DNA from: Bacillus sp. UNC438CL73TsuS30
GTDB lineage: Bacteria; Bacillota; Bacilli; Bacillales; Cytobacillaceae
Length of the DNA stretch: 64,000 nt
Assembly: GCF_000482325.1 (NCBI RefSeq)
Contig: NZ_AXVA01000010.1
Span: forward strand, 186,001 to 250,000
Direction: 5' to 3'
The position numbers and the translations under genes were made by a program. Below, in pieces: positions 34,919 to 44,395 of the stretch. Numbering within the stretch: the stretch's first letter is position 1; every line of letters begins with the position of its first letter. The notes under the pieces are model-generated. The model was not told the DNA's origin. It searched no databases and saw nothing but the letters and a program-made list of their open reading frames with translations.

Positions 34919-35773
34919 ATGTCAAAAGTAGATATTTTTTCATTGATTCGTTCAAACTACAATGCCTTTACGAAATCTGAAAAAAAGGTAGCCGACTATA
35001 TTCTTGAACATATGCAGGATGTCATCTATATGTCCATTACCGACCTTGCGGATGCATGCAATGTAGGGGAGGCCAGTGTATTTCGATTTTGTAAAACAAT
35101 GAATTTAAAAGGTTACCAGGAGTTTAAAATTGCCTTGGCCCACAGTATTACCCAGGATGAAGAAACGCCGCAAATGTCCGGTGAAATTACCTTGCAGGAT
35201 ACGATCGGAGATTTGGCATCGAAAATTTTAGCGACGAATATTAATGCGCTGACTGAAACCTCGAATCTCATTAATGAGACAGATATTTCGAAAGCGATTG
35301 ATTGTTTCATCGCGGCAGACCGGGTTCACTTTTTCGGGGTAGGGTCTTCGTTGATGACGGCAATGGAAGCGAAGAATAAGTTTATGAGGATTACGAATAA
35401 AACGGAATGTTCGATTGATTCCCATCTGCAAATTATGTCCGCTTCGTTAATGACAGACAGGGATGTGGCAGTTGCGATCTCTTATTCAGGATCGACGAAG
35501 GATACGATCGATGTCGCAAAGGCAGCAAAGGAAAGAGGAGCAAAAGTCATCTCCATTACTCGATTTGCCAAATCACCCTTGACCAATTACGCAGACATTA
35601 CCCTGCTTTGCGGATCAAACGAAGGACCGCTCCAAGGCGGCAGCCTCTCTGCCAAAATCTCACAGCTCTACCTATTGGACATCCTATACGCCGAATTCTT
35701 CAGAAGAAACTACAAAGAATCAACACTCAACAAAGAAGCTACAGCTAACGCTGTTATTGAGAAAATGCTATAG
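34919..35773 (+). CDS. RpiR/MurR-family regulator of the sialic acid locus
   Basis: A 284-residue RpiR-family regulator with an N-terminal helix-turn-helix (TKSEKKVADYILEHMQDVIYM, VGEASVFRFCK) and a C-terminal SIS sugar-phosphate-binding domain (FFGVGSSLMTAMEAKNKF, VAISYSGSTKDTIDVA). The ligand is probably a ManNAc- or GlcNAc-phosphate. It likely binds the GGTGAAAATTATTTAC sites before the operon and nanA. It starts with an AAGGAG site inside the end of nanK, so the genes are translationally coupled. Confidence 0.92.
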   Translation: MSKVDIFSLIRSNYNAFTKSEKKVADYILEHMQDVIYMSITDLADACNVGEASVFRFCKTMNLKGYQEFKIALAHSITQDEETPQMSGEITLQDTIGDLASKILATNINALTETSNLINETDISKAIDCFIAADRVHFFGVGSSLMTAMEAKNKFMRITNKTECSIDSHLQIMSASLMTDRDVAVAISYSGSTKDTIDVAKAAKERGAKVISITRFAKSPLTNYADITLLCGSNEGPLQGGSLSAKISQLYLLDILYAEFFRRNYKESTLNKEATANAVIEKML

Positions 35774-35775
35774 AA

Positions 35776-35822
35776 TTCGACAAAAATCGGGTGGTGCCTG
35801 TCACCACCCGATTTTTGTCGAA
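35776..35822. repeat. Dispersed palindrome, copy 6
   Basis: TTCGACAAAAATCGGGTGGTG-type arms, loop CCTGT. It begins two bases after the rpiR stop, so it can act as a transcription terminator. Confidence 0.92.
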
Positions 35823-35860
35823 CAGTCATAAACCATTGAGAACCGTCCCCGTGGCCTCCC

Positions 35861-35893
35861 TAATGTTAGCGTGTTATAATAGTTATAACATTA
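35861..35893. promoter_or_regulatory. Palindromic operator of the toxin-antitoxin operon
   Basis: GTTATAATAGTTATAAC is a perfect palindrome (35873-35889), flanked by TAATGTTA and TAACATTA. It lies 71 bp before the antitoxin start and likely binds it in autoregulation. Confidence 0.6.
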
Positions 35894-35963
35894 GTACGGA
35901 ATATTTGTCTTAACGGTTATAAACCACCCGAAAAATGTATATAAATAGTGAGGAGGAACGATT

Positions 35964-36230
35964 ATGACTCAAACGGTGGTGAGAGAAGTGGAAAGAAAAG
36001 TAACAAGAATCGGGAATAGTTTAGGAGTTACGTTTCCACATGAAGTGTTAGAACACTTGGGAATTCGTCAAGGTGATGAAGTACGTTTTGAAATTGTGAA
36101 TGGTCAAGTAACCATTAAGAAAAAAACAAATTTAAAGCTGCCAAAGGGAATTGATGAAGAATTCTTAGAGCAAATGAACGATATGATAAATGAATACGAC
36201 CAAACTTTTAAGGGCTTGGTTGATCGGTAG
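35964..36230 (+). CDS. AbrB/MazE-family antitoxin
   Basis: An 88-residue protein with the SpoVT/AbrB-like swapped-hairpin domain (RKVTRIGNSLGVTFPHEVLEHLGIRQGDEVRFEIV) and a C-terminal helix that probably wraps the Doc toxin. Pairs with the next gene as a type II toxin-antitoxin module. GAGGAGG precedes the ATG, and the toxin gene begins seven bases after the stop. Confidence 0.88.
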   Translation: MTQTVVREVERKVTRIGNSLGVTFPHEVLEHLGIRQGDEVRFEIVNGQVTIKKKTNLKLPKGIDEEFLEQMNDMINEYDQTFKGLVDR

Positions 36231-36236
36231 GGAATT

Positions 36237-36644
36237 ATGGACGAAATAAAATATTTAACCGAACAGCAAGTAATATTTCTAAATATGCATCAAATCCGAT
36301 TGTATTCACCAAAGGAACAACTTGGTGTAAAAGAGGAAGGTCTTTTAAGTAGTGCTGTTAATCGTCCAAAACAGAGTGCATTTGGGGAAGATGCTTATCC
36401 TACTATTTATGAAAAGGCTGCAGCTCTATTTGAAAGCTTATTAAAAAATCATTGTTTTCATAATGCAAATAAGCGAACAGCTTTTGCTAGTTTATATATG
36501 TTTCTGAGACAAAATAAATATAAGTTAATCGTCGATCCGAAAAAGGCAGAGGATTTTTGCGTTCAAATTGTGGATCCTGCTCAGCCAGATGTATCCTTTG
36601 AGGAAATTGTTGCTTGGATTCGAGAATGGACGGAATCACAATAG
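36237..36644 (+). CDS. Doc-family toxin (Fic fold)
   Basis: A 135-residue Fic/Doc protein. The active-site loop reads HCFHNANKRTAFAS near residue 79, matching the Doc version H-x-F-x-[ND]-A-N-K-R. Doc toxins phosphorylate elongation factor Tu and stall translation until neutralised. Its antitoxin is of the AbrB type rather than the classical Phd type. The gene is followed by long repeat-rich intergenic sequence. Confidence 0.88.
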   Translation: MDEIKYLTEQQVIFLNMHQIRLYSPKEQLGVKEEGLLSSAVNRPKQSAFGEDAYPTIYEKAAALFESLLKNHCFHNANKRTAFASLYMFLRQNKYKLIVDPKKAEDFCVQIVDPAQPDVSFEEIVAWIREWTESQ

Positions 36645-36732
36645 TAGCCTAATAGAGAGATTTCACGTGTTAAGAAAAGTATTATGAAAGTTTTCAAAGC
36701 CATCGGAACATAAATCCAAATCCCAATCAAAG

Positions 36733-36763
36733 AAGAGACGCCGCCCAAAGCAGCGTCTCTTTC
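36733..36763 (+). terminator. Hairpin terminator
   Basis: AAGAGACGC and GCGTCTCTT stem, a relative of the terminator at 3304-3337. Confidence 0.78.
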
Positions 36764-36821
36764 CCTGTCCGCGGCACCACTCGATTTTTGACGATGGACC
36801 AAGCGGACGGTTCGGCCAAGT

Positions 36822-36900
36822 GGTGGGTAAACGAGCAAAACTGGAATGTAAATCGGAAAGAGCGGGGAAAAAAGCCCCGAAACCTGTGGGTAAAAGCAAG
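36822..36900 (+). repeat. 21-bp repeat block A, GGTGGGTAAA family
   Basis: Units start at 36822, 36843, 36864 and 36885, exactly 21 bp apart. Confidence 0.88.
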
Positions 36901-36996
36901 ATTTGCAGTTTTATAGGAAAAGTGGGGACAGGAATTTATTAAAAAAGGTATTTGGATGCGGTAGAGGCTTTGGAAAGTTGGGGATATTATCGAAGT

Positions 36997-37097
36997 GGAG
37001 GGTATTTCAGCCAAAGTGGAGGGTAAACGAGCAAAACCGGAGTGTAAATCGGAAAAAGCAGGGGGTAAAGCCTCGAAACCGGAGGGTAAAAGCAAGA
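36997..37097 (+). repeat. 21-bp repeat block B, GGTGGGTAAA family
   Basis: Units start at 36997, 37018, 37039, 37060 and 37081, all 21 bp apart. Parts of blocks A and B also share long flanking sequence. Confidence 0.9.
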
Positions 37098-37213
37098 TTT
37101 GCAGTTTTGTAGGAAAAGAGGGGACGGGAATTTACTAAAAAAGGAAATTTCCTTTCAAAAAAAGGTATCTGAGCCAGGTAGAGGCCTCTTAATGAGGAAG
37201 ACTTTATCGAAGC

Positions 37214-37290
37214 GGAGGGTATTTCAGCCAAAGTGGTGGGTAAACGAGCAAATCCGGAGTGTAAATCCGTAAAAGCGGAGGGTAAAGTCC
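37214..37290 (+). repeat. 21-bp repeat block C, GGTGGGTAAA family
   Basis: Units start at 37214, 37235, 37256 and 37277, all 21 bp apart. Confidence 0.88.
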
Positions 37291-37350
37291 CAATAAGGCC
37301 GGCTCTTAAACAGGTGCTCATCTCCCCATGCTGAATATGTTTTATACATA

Positions 37351-37387
37351 AAAAAAACGGGTGGTGCACCACCCGTTTTTTGTCGAA
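37351..37387. repeat. Short form of the dispersed palindrome
   Basis: AAAAACGGGTGGTGCACCACCCGTTTTT-like hairpin: the CCTGT centre is lost and GTGCAC closes the loop. It ends seven bases before the stop of the leftward GntR gene and could terminate it. Confidence 0.85.
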
Positions 37388-37394
37388 AACCAAC

Positions 37395-38096
37395 CTAATT
37401 AATTTGTGAGTGTTGAAGAATTTTCTGACGAACATAATCTAGATGTTTGTACATTTGGCTGAAGGCCTCATGTGGGTTGTGCGCTGCGAGTGCTTCGTAG
37501 ATGCCTTGGTGAAAGGCTACGGTTAGGTCGCGTTCCCTGTACTGGATAAGGCTATCCGTTTTCTCATGGGTAATCAGCAGGGAGTCAATCATCCCCTCGA
37601 CAATTGGATTATTTGCACTCATGGCAATAATCCGATGAAATTCCTTATCGGCCTCACCGTAATTATTATCTTTGCTATTCTTGATAGCCTCAATGGTTTC
37701 TTGCAGTCTTGCCAGATCTTCATCCTTAATTTTTTCAGCGGCAATCGTCACAAGTCCAAGTTCAAGAGACATCCGCGCTTCAATGATGGCGGGCAAGTTA
37801 TCCGTAGCCAGTGCTAACATGATCGAGAAGGGATAGGATCCGACTTTATTATTAAAAAACGTGCCTTCCCGTGTTTTCCGTGTAATCACACCCAACGTTT
37901 CAAGTGAACTAAGCGCCTCGCGCAAAACCGGCCGGCTTACATCGAGTTCCTTCATCAGTTCCATTTCAGGCGGCAGTTTGTCACCTGACTTCATTTGCCC
38001 GCTGACGAGCAGCTGCACAATCTGGTCGACGACTTGTTTGGAAAGGGTATTCCGGTTTACCGATTGAACCTCTAGTTTCTTTGATGATGGTTCCAA
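37395..38096 (-). CDS. FadR-type GntR regulator of aldarate catabolism
   Basis: A 233-residue GntR/FadR-family regulator. The winged helix is at residues 15-80 (LPPEMELMKELDVSRPVLREALSSLETLGVI), and the C-terminal FCD all-helical ligand domain has the metal histidine pattern D-x-x-x-H (ADKEFHRIIA near residue 148). It is leftward beside gudD and matches the B. subtilis GudR/YcbG position in this locus. The start is TTG at 38096 with GAGGTG seven bases before. The operators are probably the TTGTNTTACNA sites. Confidence 0.88.
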   Translation of the reverse strand: MEPSSKKLEVQSVNRNTLSKQVVDQIVQLLVSGQMKSGDKLPPEMELMKELDVSRPVLREALSSLETLGVITRKTREGTFFNNKVGSYPFSIMLALATDNLPAIIEARMSLELGLVTIAAEKIKDEDLARLQETIEAIKNSKDNNYGEADKEFHRIIAMSANNPIVEGMIDSLLITHEKTDSLIQYRERDLTVAFHQGIYEALAAHNPHEAFSQMYKHLDYVRQKILQHSQIN

Positions 38097-38133
38097 AGTA
38101 TAACACCTCTATTTGACTCCATTAATAGTCTTA

Positions 38134-38144
38134 TTGTAATACAA
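38134..38144. promoter_or_regulatory. GntR operator candidate 1
   Basis: TTGTAATACAA, palindromic, about 38 bp upstream of the regulator's start: likely autoregulation. Confidence 0.6.
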
Positions 38145-38226
38145 TTATACTAACATATTCCCATTTTAAAAAGACATATTAAAAAAATAGTGCGCCCCTC
38201 GATCGAGAAACGCACCGTAAAAACAT

Positions 38227-39585
38227 TTATCGAACCAGGCAAGGCTTTTTAGGATCAAACGTCCAGTTCGGAACCAGGTACTGCATGCCAATGGCATCAT
38301 CGCGGGAGCCAAGCCCTTTTTGCAGATAAAGCTGATGCGCTTTCTCAATCCGTTCCATATCAATTTCAACTCCCAGACCCGGTTTCGCAGGGACATCCAC
38401 CATGCCGCCGACAATCTTGAAAGGCTCTTTGGTTAGACGCTGCCCGTCCTGCCAAATCCAGTGGGTATCAATCGCCGTGATTTTTCCCGGCGCCGCTGCT
38501 GCCACATGGGTAAACATCGCCAGTGAAATATCAAAGTGGTTATTTGAGTGCGATCCCCATGTCAGACCCCATTCATGACACATTTGCGCAACGCGGACAG
38601 AGCCCTGCATCGTCCAAAAATGTGGATCCGCTAGAGGGATGTCCACAGACTGAAGCTGAATCGAATGCCCCATTTGCCGCCAATCGGTCGCAATCATATT
38701 CGTTGCGGTCGGGAGCCCGGTTGCCCGTCTAAATTCGGTCATGATCTCGCGGCCGGAGAATCCGCCTTCTGCACCACAAGGATCTTCCGCATAGGCTAAC
38801 ACATGGTGCTGATCCCGGCAAAGCCGAATCGCGTCCTGTAATAACCAGCCGCCATTTGGATCAAGCGTAATGCGTGCATCAGGGAAGCGCTCCGCAAGTG
38901 CCGTTACGGCCTCAATTTCCTCTTCGCCCCGTAAGACTCCGCCTTTTAATTTGAAATCATTAAATCCATAGCGCTCACGGGCCGCTTCCGCCAAACGTAC
39001 AATCGCTTCCGGTGTTAACGCTTCTTCGTGACGAAGGCGGAACCAGTCATCTTCCGCTTCCGGTGCGCTTACATACTCAAGATCTGTTTTCTTTCGATCT
39101 CCTACATAAAATAAGTACCCTAACATTTCTACCTTTTCGCGTTGTTGGCCTTCACCGAGAAGAGCGGCAACAGGAACTTGCAGATATTGTCCGACTAAGT
39201 CAAGGAGGGAAGCCTCTAATGCCGTAACCGCATGAATCGTGGTACGGAGGTCGAAGGTTTGAAGTCCTCTTCCTGCTGTGTCTCGGTCCGCAAACTGGTT
39301 TCGAATCGTAGTTAAGATATTTTTATAAGTACCAATCGATTGTCCAATCACGAATGGTTTCGTATCTTCGAGGGTCTGACGGATTGCTTCGCCGCCTGGA
39401 ACTTCTCCAACCCCGGTGTTTCCTGCATTATCCTTTAGAATGACAATGTTACGTGTGAAGTAGGGGGCATGGGCGCCGCTCAAATTAAGAAGCATGCTGT
39501 CATGTCCTGCAACGGGAACCACCAGCATTTCTGTAATAATTGGTGTACTTGTTTTTTTAGCGTCTTGAACGAATTGTGCTTCCAT
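38227..39585 (-). CDS. gudD: Glucarate dehydratase 1
   Basis: A 452-residue enolase-superfamily enzyme. It has the KxK motif in [13 protein letters not shown] near residue 213, metal-ligand acidic residues in LDPNGGW and YAEDPCG, and the catalytic histidine in GSHSNNHFD near residue 345. Dehydrates D-glucarate or L-idarate to 5-keto-4-deoxyglucarate. ATG at 39585 is preceded by AAAGGAG at eight bases. It is divergent from kdgD and has a paralogue at 44558-45907 (glucarate dehydratase 2). Confidence 0.93.
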   Translation of the reverse strand: MEAQFVQDAKKTSTPIITEMLVVPVAGHDSMLLNLSGAHAPYFTRNIVILKDNAGNTGVGEVPGGEAIRQTLEDTKPFVIGQSIGTYKNILTTIRNQFADRDTAGRGLQTFDLRTTIHAVTALEASLLDLVGQYLQVPVAALLGEGQQREKVEMLGYLFYVGDRKKTDLEYVSAPEAEDDWFRLRHEEALTPEAIVRLAEAARERYGFNDFKLKGGVLRGEEEIEAVTALAERFPDARITLDPNGGWLLQDAIRLCRDQHHVLAYAEDPCGAEGGFSGREIMTEFRRATGLPTATNMIATDWRQMGHSIQLQSVDIPLADPHFWTMQGSVRVAQMCHEWGLTWGSHSNNHFDISLAMFTHVAAAAPGKITAIDTHWIWQDGQRLTKEPFKIVGGMVDVPAKPGLGVEIDMERIEKAHQLYLQKGLGSRDDAIGMQYLVPNWTFDPKKPCLVR

Positions 39586-39673
39586 ATCTATCACTCCTTT
39601 TTATTAGTAGAACATTTCTTACCTTCTTTTAAAAAGAGACCGGTTACAAAATACCACTCTATTGATAAGAAGA

Positions 39674-39780
39674 CGCGGTAAGTATTTATCCCGCTTTAAC
39701 GGGCAGTAAGGACCTTCACTTCAATACTTAGCGTAAGCAGTAAGCATAAGTGGGGGATGGAAAAACCCATCACTGATTGA
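39674..39780 (+). other. Structured element of unknown type
   Basis: TAAGTATT (39679-39686) pairs with AATACTTA (39723-39730), enclosing a CCCG-CTTTAA-CGGG hairpin. A direct repeat GTAAGCA and a final GTGGGGGATGG follow. It resembles ends of IS200/IS605-type elements or an RNA, but no transposase is present. Confidence 0.4.
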
Positions 39781-39802
39781 AGTTTCACTTTATTTTCTCA
39801 AA

Positions 39803-39813
39803 TGGTAAGACAA
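39803..39813. promoter_or_regulatory. GntR operator candidate 2
   Basis: TGGTAAGACAA, the complement of TTGTCTTACCA, shares GTAAGACAAATAAA with the complement of site 3. Confidence 0.65.
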
Positions 39814-39880
39814 ATAAAATTGTTTGTCAATCATTTCATTTTTAAATTTCTGAAAATAAATAATTGACCGATTAATTTAT

Positions 39881-39891
39881 TTGTCTTACAA
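39881..39891. promoter_or_regulatory. GntR operator candidate 3
   Basis: TTGTCTTACAA, 40 bp before the kdgD start. Sites 2 and 3 form an inverted pair. Confidence 0.68.
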
Positions 39892-39930
39892 TAAAACAAA
39901 CGAACAACCAAACAAAAAGGAGGAACAAGG

Positions 39931-40863
39931 ATGACGACAACACGTAAGGCTCCAACAGGAATTTTAGGATTTCCAGTTGCGCCTTTTACCGAAAACAATC
40001 AACTAGATGAGAAGGGGCTTGCTTCCAATATTCAATTTTTAATTGAGGAAGGGCTTGAAGCGATCTTTGTAGCTTGTGGAGCTGGAGAATATCAATCAAT
40101 AAGCAAAGAAGAATATGAAGCAATGGTCGACGTGGCCGTAGCTGTTACAGGCGGAAAGGTACCTGTGTACACAGGAGTTGGCGGCAATATTCAAACGTCC
40201 CTTGAGTTTGCAAAAATTTCAGAAGACAAAGGTGCAGATGGCTATTTGATCCTTCCTCCATACCTAGTGGCTGGGGAACAAGCAGGTATAGCGGGCTATT
40301 TTAAAACAATTGCGGAAAGTACAGATTTAAATGCAATTGTCTATCAGCGCGATCAGGTTTCTTTATCCATTTCTGCTTTGGAAGCGCTGGCAGAAGTCCC
40401 TCAGGTCGTCGGAGTAAAAGATGGTTTAGGAAATATGGAGCTAAATACGATTCTGACTCAAACCTTTGGAAAGCGGTTTAGCTGGCTGAATGGAATGCCA
40501 TTAGCGGAAGTCACCATGCCGGCATACGTGCCACTCGGTTTTGACTCTTACTCATCAGCGATTTCGAATTACATCCCGCACATCTCGAGGAAATTTTACC
40601 AAGCCTTATTGAACGGGGAGCAGGAAGTCGTAAACGACCTATTACAACAAGTGATTTTACCGATTAACAATATTCGCCGCCAGCGCAAGGGCTATGCTGT
40701 TTCACTGATTAAAGCCGGTATGGAAATTATGGGATTGCCAGTAGGGGAAACTGTAAGACTGCCAATTCTTCCGGTAGAAAAAGAACATTATAGAGAACTA
40801 GAATCAATTTTGAAAAAAGCAATCGATCTTTATCCAAAAAATACACCTGTTGAATCCATATAA
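39931..40863 (+). CDS. kdgD: 5-dehydro-4-deoxyglucarate dehydratase
   Basis: A 310-residue member of the DHDPS/NAL aldolase family, with a Schiff-base lysine in [13 protein letters not shown] near residue 160 and a tyrosine in NAIVYQRDQ. The enzyme dehydrates and decarboxylates 5-keto-4-deoxyglucarate to alpha-ketoglutarate semialdehyde. The [16 protein letters not shown] block is characteristic. AAAGGAGG precedes the start. First gene of the rightward operon with a dehydrogenase and garD. Confidence 0.93.
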   Translation: MTTTRKAPTGILGFPVAPFTENNQLDEKGLASNIQFLIEEGLEAIFVACGAGEYQSISKEEYEAMVDVAVAVTGGKVPVYTGVGGNIQTSLEFAKISEDKGADGYLILPPYLVAGEQAGIAGYFKTIAESTDLNAIVYQRDQVSLSISALEALAEVPQVVGVKDGLGNMELNTILTQTFGKRFSWLNGMPLAEVTMPAYVPLGFDSYSSAISNYIPHISRKFYQALLNGEQEVVNDLLQQVILPINNIRRQRKGYAVSLIKAGMEIMGLPVGETVRLPILPVEKEHYRELESILKKAIDLYPKNTPVESI

Positions 40864-40877
40864 AAGGAGCGTTCGAG

Positions 40878-42341
40878 ATGACAACAACTGTGCAAACAAA
40901 AACCTATCTTAACTATATTAACGGTGAATGGATTGCTTCTGCGTCAAATGAAGTAGAAATAAGTATCAATCCAGCCGACAGCCAAGAAATTGTCGGCTAT
41001 GTACAAAAATCAACCGAGGATGATTTGAACCGCGCGGTCAACGCGGCAAAACAAGCGAAAGAGAACTGGCGCAAACTTTCAGGTGCGGCGCGCGGCGAGT
41101 ATCTCTATAAAGCAGCTGCAATTCTTGAAAAACGGATCGATGAGATTGCTGAATGCGCAACAAGAGAAATGGGAAAAACCTTTGCGGAAACAAAAGGGGA
41201 AACATCCCGCGGGATTGCCATCCTGAAGTATTATGCAGGGGAAGGAATGCGCAAAGTAGGCGATGTGATTCCATCCACCGACAGCAGCGCACTGATGTTT
41301 ACAACACGTGTGCCGCTTGGGGTTGTAGGGGTAATCACACCATGGAACTTCCCGATTGCGATCCCAATTTGGAAAATGGCACCGGCACTAGTTTACGGGA
41401 ATACCATTGTCGTCAAGCCTGCAACGGAAACCGCTGTTACCCTTGCAAAAATCATCGAGTGTTTTGAAGAAGCAGGTTTCCCTGCTGGTGTCGTGAATAT
41501 GGTCACAGGACCAGGAAGTGTGATTGGACAGGGGATTGCCGATCATGAGGATATTAACGGGATTACCTTTACCGGTTCAAATGGTGTTGGAAAAAGAATT
41601 GGGCAGGCTGCTTTACAGCGCGGGGCCAAATACCAGCTGGAAATGGGCGGGAAAAACCCTGTGATTGTGGCAGCGGATGCCGATCTTGATCTTGCAGTAG
41701 AAGCTGTCATTGCCGGTGCGTTCCGTTCCACTGGGCAAAAATGCACGGCAACCAGCCGCGTGGTCGTGGAGCAAGGAATTTATGAAGAATTCAAAGAAAA
41801 GCTTATGCAAAAAACACAAGAGATTACAATTGGAAATGGACTCGACAGCACGGTATGGATGGGACCAAGTGCAAGTGAAAGCCAGCTCAACACCGTTCTA
41901 TCCTACATAGAGAATGGGCTTGAGGAAGGCGCTGAACTGCTTACCGGCGGAAAACGCGTGGTAGAAGGGGATTTGGCGAACGGCTTCTATGTAGAACCAA
42001 CCATTTTCGATCACTGTACTGAGGATATGGCGATTGTCCAGGAAGAAATCTTTGGACCAGTCATCGCCCTCTTGAAGGCTGAATCTATAGAGGATGCCCT
42101 GAAGATTGCGAACAATGTGCAGTATGGATTGAGCGCTTCGATTTTTACCACAAACATTCAGAATCTGCTATCCTTCGTCAGTGATATGGAAGCAGGGTTG
42201 ATTCGGGTCAATGCAGAAAGTGCCGGGGTGGAACTGCAGGCGCCATTCGGTGGCATGAAAAACTCCAGCTCGCATTCCCGTGAACAAGGAGAAGCCGCAA
42301 AAGAGTTCTTTACATCGATTAAAACGGTTTTTGTTAAATAA
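40878..42341 (+). CDS. gucD: Alpha-ketoglutaric semialdehyde dehydrogenase
   Basis: A 487-residue NAD(P) aldehyde dehydrogenase: cofactor region [22 protein letters not shown] near residue 155, [18 protein letters not shown] (general base glutamate) near residue 250, and the nucleophile cysteine in [13 protein letters not shown] near residue 288. Oxidises alpha-ketoglutarate semialdehyde made by KdgD to alpha-ketoglutarate. Fifteen bases follow the kdgD stop, with AAAAGGAGC before the ATG. Confidence 0.92.
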   Translation: MTTTVQTKTYLNYINGEWIASASNEVEISINPADSQEIVGYVQKSTEDDLNRAVNAAKQAKENWRKLSGAARGEYLYKAAAILEKRIDEIAECATREMGKTFAETKGETSRGIAILKYYAGEGMRKVGDVIPSTDSSALMFTTRVPLGVVGVITPWNFPIAIPIWKMAPALVYGNTIVVKPATETAVTLAKIIECFEEAGFPAGVVNMVTGPGSVIGQGIADHEDINGITFTGSNGVGKRIGQAALQRGAKYQLEMGGKNPVIVAADADLDLAVEAVIAGAFRSTGQKCTATSRVVVEQGIYEEFKEKLMQKTQEITIGNGLDSTVWMGPSASESQLNTVLSYIENGLEEGAELLTGGKRVVEGDLANGFYVEPTIFDHCTEDMAIVQEEIFGPVIALLKAESIEDALKIANNVQYGLSASIFTTNIQNLLSFVSDMEAGLIRVNAESAGVELQAPFGGMKNSSSHSREQGEAAKEFFTSIKTVFVK

Positions 42342-42356
42342 AAACACGGGAGGACC

Positions 42357-43892
42357 ATGAACTTGAAAACGAAGGTAAAAGAAACACCTCTTTACATTCA
42401 AGTAGATCAAAAAGACAATGTAGCGATTGTCGTGAATACAGGGGGATTGGATTCCGGGACGGTTTTCTCCTGTGGACTGGAACTGAAAGAAAGAATTCCG
42501 CAGGGGCATAAAGTAGCCTTAACCGATCTCCAGGAAGATGAAGCGATTATCCGCTACGGAGAAGTGATTGGTTATGCAGCTGCCTTCATTCAGAAAGGCA
42601 GCTGGGTGGAAGAGTCGTTAGTAAAACTGCCGGCCTCTCCTAATTTAAACGAGTTGCCGATCGCCAATCAGGTTCCCGAAGCGTTGCCTCCATTAGAAGG
42701 ATATACGTTTCAAGGGTTTCGGAATCAGGATGGCAGTGCCGGAACCAAGAATATCCTAGGGATTACCACAAGTGTTCAATGTGTGGTCGGCGTTCTTGAT
42801 TTTGTTGTTCGAAAAATAAAGGCAGAGATTTTACCGAAGTATCCGAATGTGGATGATGTCGTGGCCTTAAACCATAGTTATGGATGCGGGGTGGCGATCA
42901 ATGCCCCAGAAGCTGAAATTCCGATTCGTACCATTACAAACCTAGCCAAACACCCGAATTTCGGGGGAGAAGCAATGGTCATTGGTCTGGGATGTGAGAA
43001 GCTCTCACCAATTCGAATCACTCCGAACCGGAATGAAACTGATATCCTTTCCCTGCAAGACCAGCAGGGGATGATGGGCATGGTTCACTCGATTATGGAA
43101 ATGGCCGAAGAGAGATTAATCCGATTAAATAGAAGAAAACGGGAAACCTGTCCGGTTTCCGATCTAGTCATCGGCCTTCAATGCGGGGGAAGTGACGCCT
43201 TCTCAGGTGTCACAGCGAACCCAGCCGTTGGTTATGCAGCCGATTTATTGGTTCGCTCTGGGGCAACGGTATTATTTTCAGAGGTTACTGAAGTACGCGA
43301 TGCGATTCATTTATTAACACCGCGGGCGGTCAATGAAGAAGTAGGACATGCGTTAATTCGTGAAATGGAATGGTATGATCAGTATTTGTCCAGAGGGCAA
43401 GTAGACCGATCGGCGAATCCGTCTCCAGGGAATAAAAAAGGCGGATTAGCCAATGTAGTGGAGAAATCATTGGGTTCGATTGCAAAGTCAGGGAAAAGTC
43501 CGATTTCCGGCGTACTTGCACCTGGTGAAAAGGCAACTGAAAAAGGGTTACTTTTTGCAGCTACACCAGCCAGTGATTTTGTCTGTGGCACCTTACAGCT
43601 GGCTTCGGGGATGCATCTTCAAGTTTTTACAACGGGAAGAGGGACGCCTTATGGATTGGCCATGGCACCAGTCGTGAAGGTGGCTACCCGGAACGCTTTG
43701 GCAGAGCATTGGGACGATTTGATTGATATTAATGCTGGCACGATTGCGACGGGTGAAAGAACGATCGAAGAAGTGGGCTGGGAGATTTTCCACTTTATTT
43801 TGGAAGTGGCAAGCGGCCAAAAGAAAACATGGACGGAGCATTGGGGATTGCACAATGACTTAGCCTTGTTTAATCCAGCTCCGATTACGTGA
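42357..43892 (+). CDS. garD: Galactarate dehydratase
   Basis: A 511-residue UxaA-family dehydratase: N-terminal SAF domain (about residues 10-90, [23 protein letters not shown]) and C-terminal altronate/galactarate dehydratase domain with [18 protein letters not shown] near residue 175 and [20 protein letters not shown] near residue 275. Converts galactarate to 5-keto-4-deoxyglucarate, joining the glucarate pathway. Follows the dehydrogenase gene by 15 bp. Confidence 0.92.
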   Translation: MNLKTKVKETPLYIQVDQKDNVAIVVNTGGLDSGTVFSCGLELKERIPQGHKVALTDLQEDEAIIRYGEVIGYAAAFIQKGSWVEESLVKLPASPNLNELPIANQVPEALPPLEGYTFQGFRNQDGSAGTKNILGITTSVQCVVGVLDFVVRKIKAEILPKYPNVDDVVALNHSYGCGVAINAPEAEIPIRTITNLAKHPNFGGEAMVIGLGCEKLSPIRITPNRNETDILSLQDQQGMMGMVHSIMEMAEERLIRLNRRKRETCPVSDLVIGLQCGGSDAFSGVTANPAVGYAADLLVRSGATVLFSEVTEVRDAIHLLTPRAVNEEVGHALIREMEWYDQYLSRGQVDRSANPSPGNKKGGLANVVEKSLGSIAKSGKSPISGVLAPGEKATEKGLLFAATPASDFVCGTLQLASGMHLQVFTTGRGTPYGLAMAPVVKVATRNALAEHWDDLIDINAGTIATGERTIEEVGWEIFHFILEVASGQKKTWTEHWGLHNDLALFNPAPIT

Positions 43893-43935
43893 AAATTTTC
43901 TGGTATGGCCGAATTTTTGATGAAATCTTTGCTTA

Positions 43936-44299
43936 TAGGCGACAGTTGGACCACGTATCAGCATGATAATGTCGCCAATGAGCGCTCTAGGCGACAGTTG
44001 GACCGCGGAACACGCAGGAAATGTCGCCAATGGGTCCTCTAGGCGACAGTTGGACCGCGGATCACGAAGAAAATGTCGCCAATGAGTCCTGTAGGCGACA
44101 GTTGGACCACGTATCACACTGGAAATGTCGCCAATGAATGATCTAGGCGACAGTTGGACCACGTATCACACTGGAATTGTCGCCAATGAATGATCTAGGC
44201 GACAATTGGACCATGGGTCACGCAGGAATTGTCCCCAATAAGGCATCTAGGCGACAGTTAGGCCATGAATCACGCAGAAATTGTCGCCAATGAGTCTAA
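43936..44299 (+). repeat. Seven 52-bp tandem repeats with hairpins
   Basis: Seven consecutive 52-bp units, each beginning TAGGCGACAGTTGGACC or a near variant, containing a variable middle (about 12 bp) and ending with TGTCGCCAATGA and six variable bases. GGCGACA and TGTCGCC pair within each unit and between neighbouring units. A partial eighth unit follows at 44300. Confidence 0.93.
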
Positions 44300-44395
44300 T
44301 AGGAGACACTTTGGGTGGGGAATCCCCCCGAAAGGGTCGCCAAAAATAGCTATTTTCATAGATTAACTTAGAAAATTACACATTCAAAAAGATCT

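Larger units (their letters stand above)
36645..37394. other. Long intergenic repeat region
   Basis: No credible gene. It holds a terminator (36733-36763), three related blocks of 21-bp repeats separated by unique sequence, each followed by AAGATTTGCAGTTTT-type sequence in two copies, and a short palindrome (37351-37387). Open frames here follow the repeat periodicity. Confidence 0.75.
39586..39930. other. gudD-kdgD intergenic control region
   Basis: 345 bp between divergent genes. It contains an unexplained structured segment (39674-39780) and two GntR operator candidates near the kdgD side. Confidence 0.6.

Noticed and set aside
36663-37435. Several small open frames between Doc and the GntR gene
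   Set aside because: They follow the 21-bp repeats (heptapeptides such as LPTTLAE), lack ribosome binding sites and overlap on both strands.
42168-42509. 113-residue - strand frame over the gucD-garD junction
   Set aside because: Shadow of two well-supported + strand genes.
43936-44299. CRISPR array
   Set aside because: The variable segments are about 6-12 bp, the units are hairpin-paired with neighbours and there are no cas genes. Units differ by point changes rather than by unrelated spacers.
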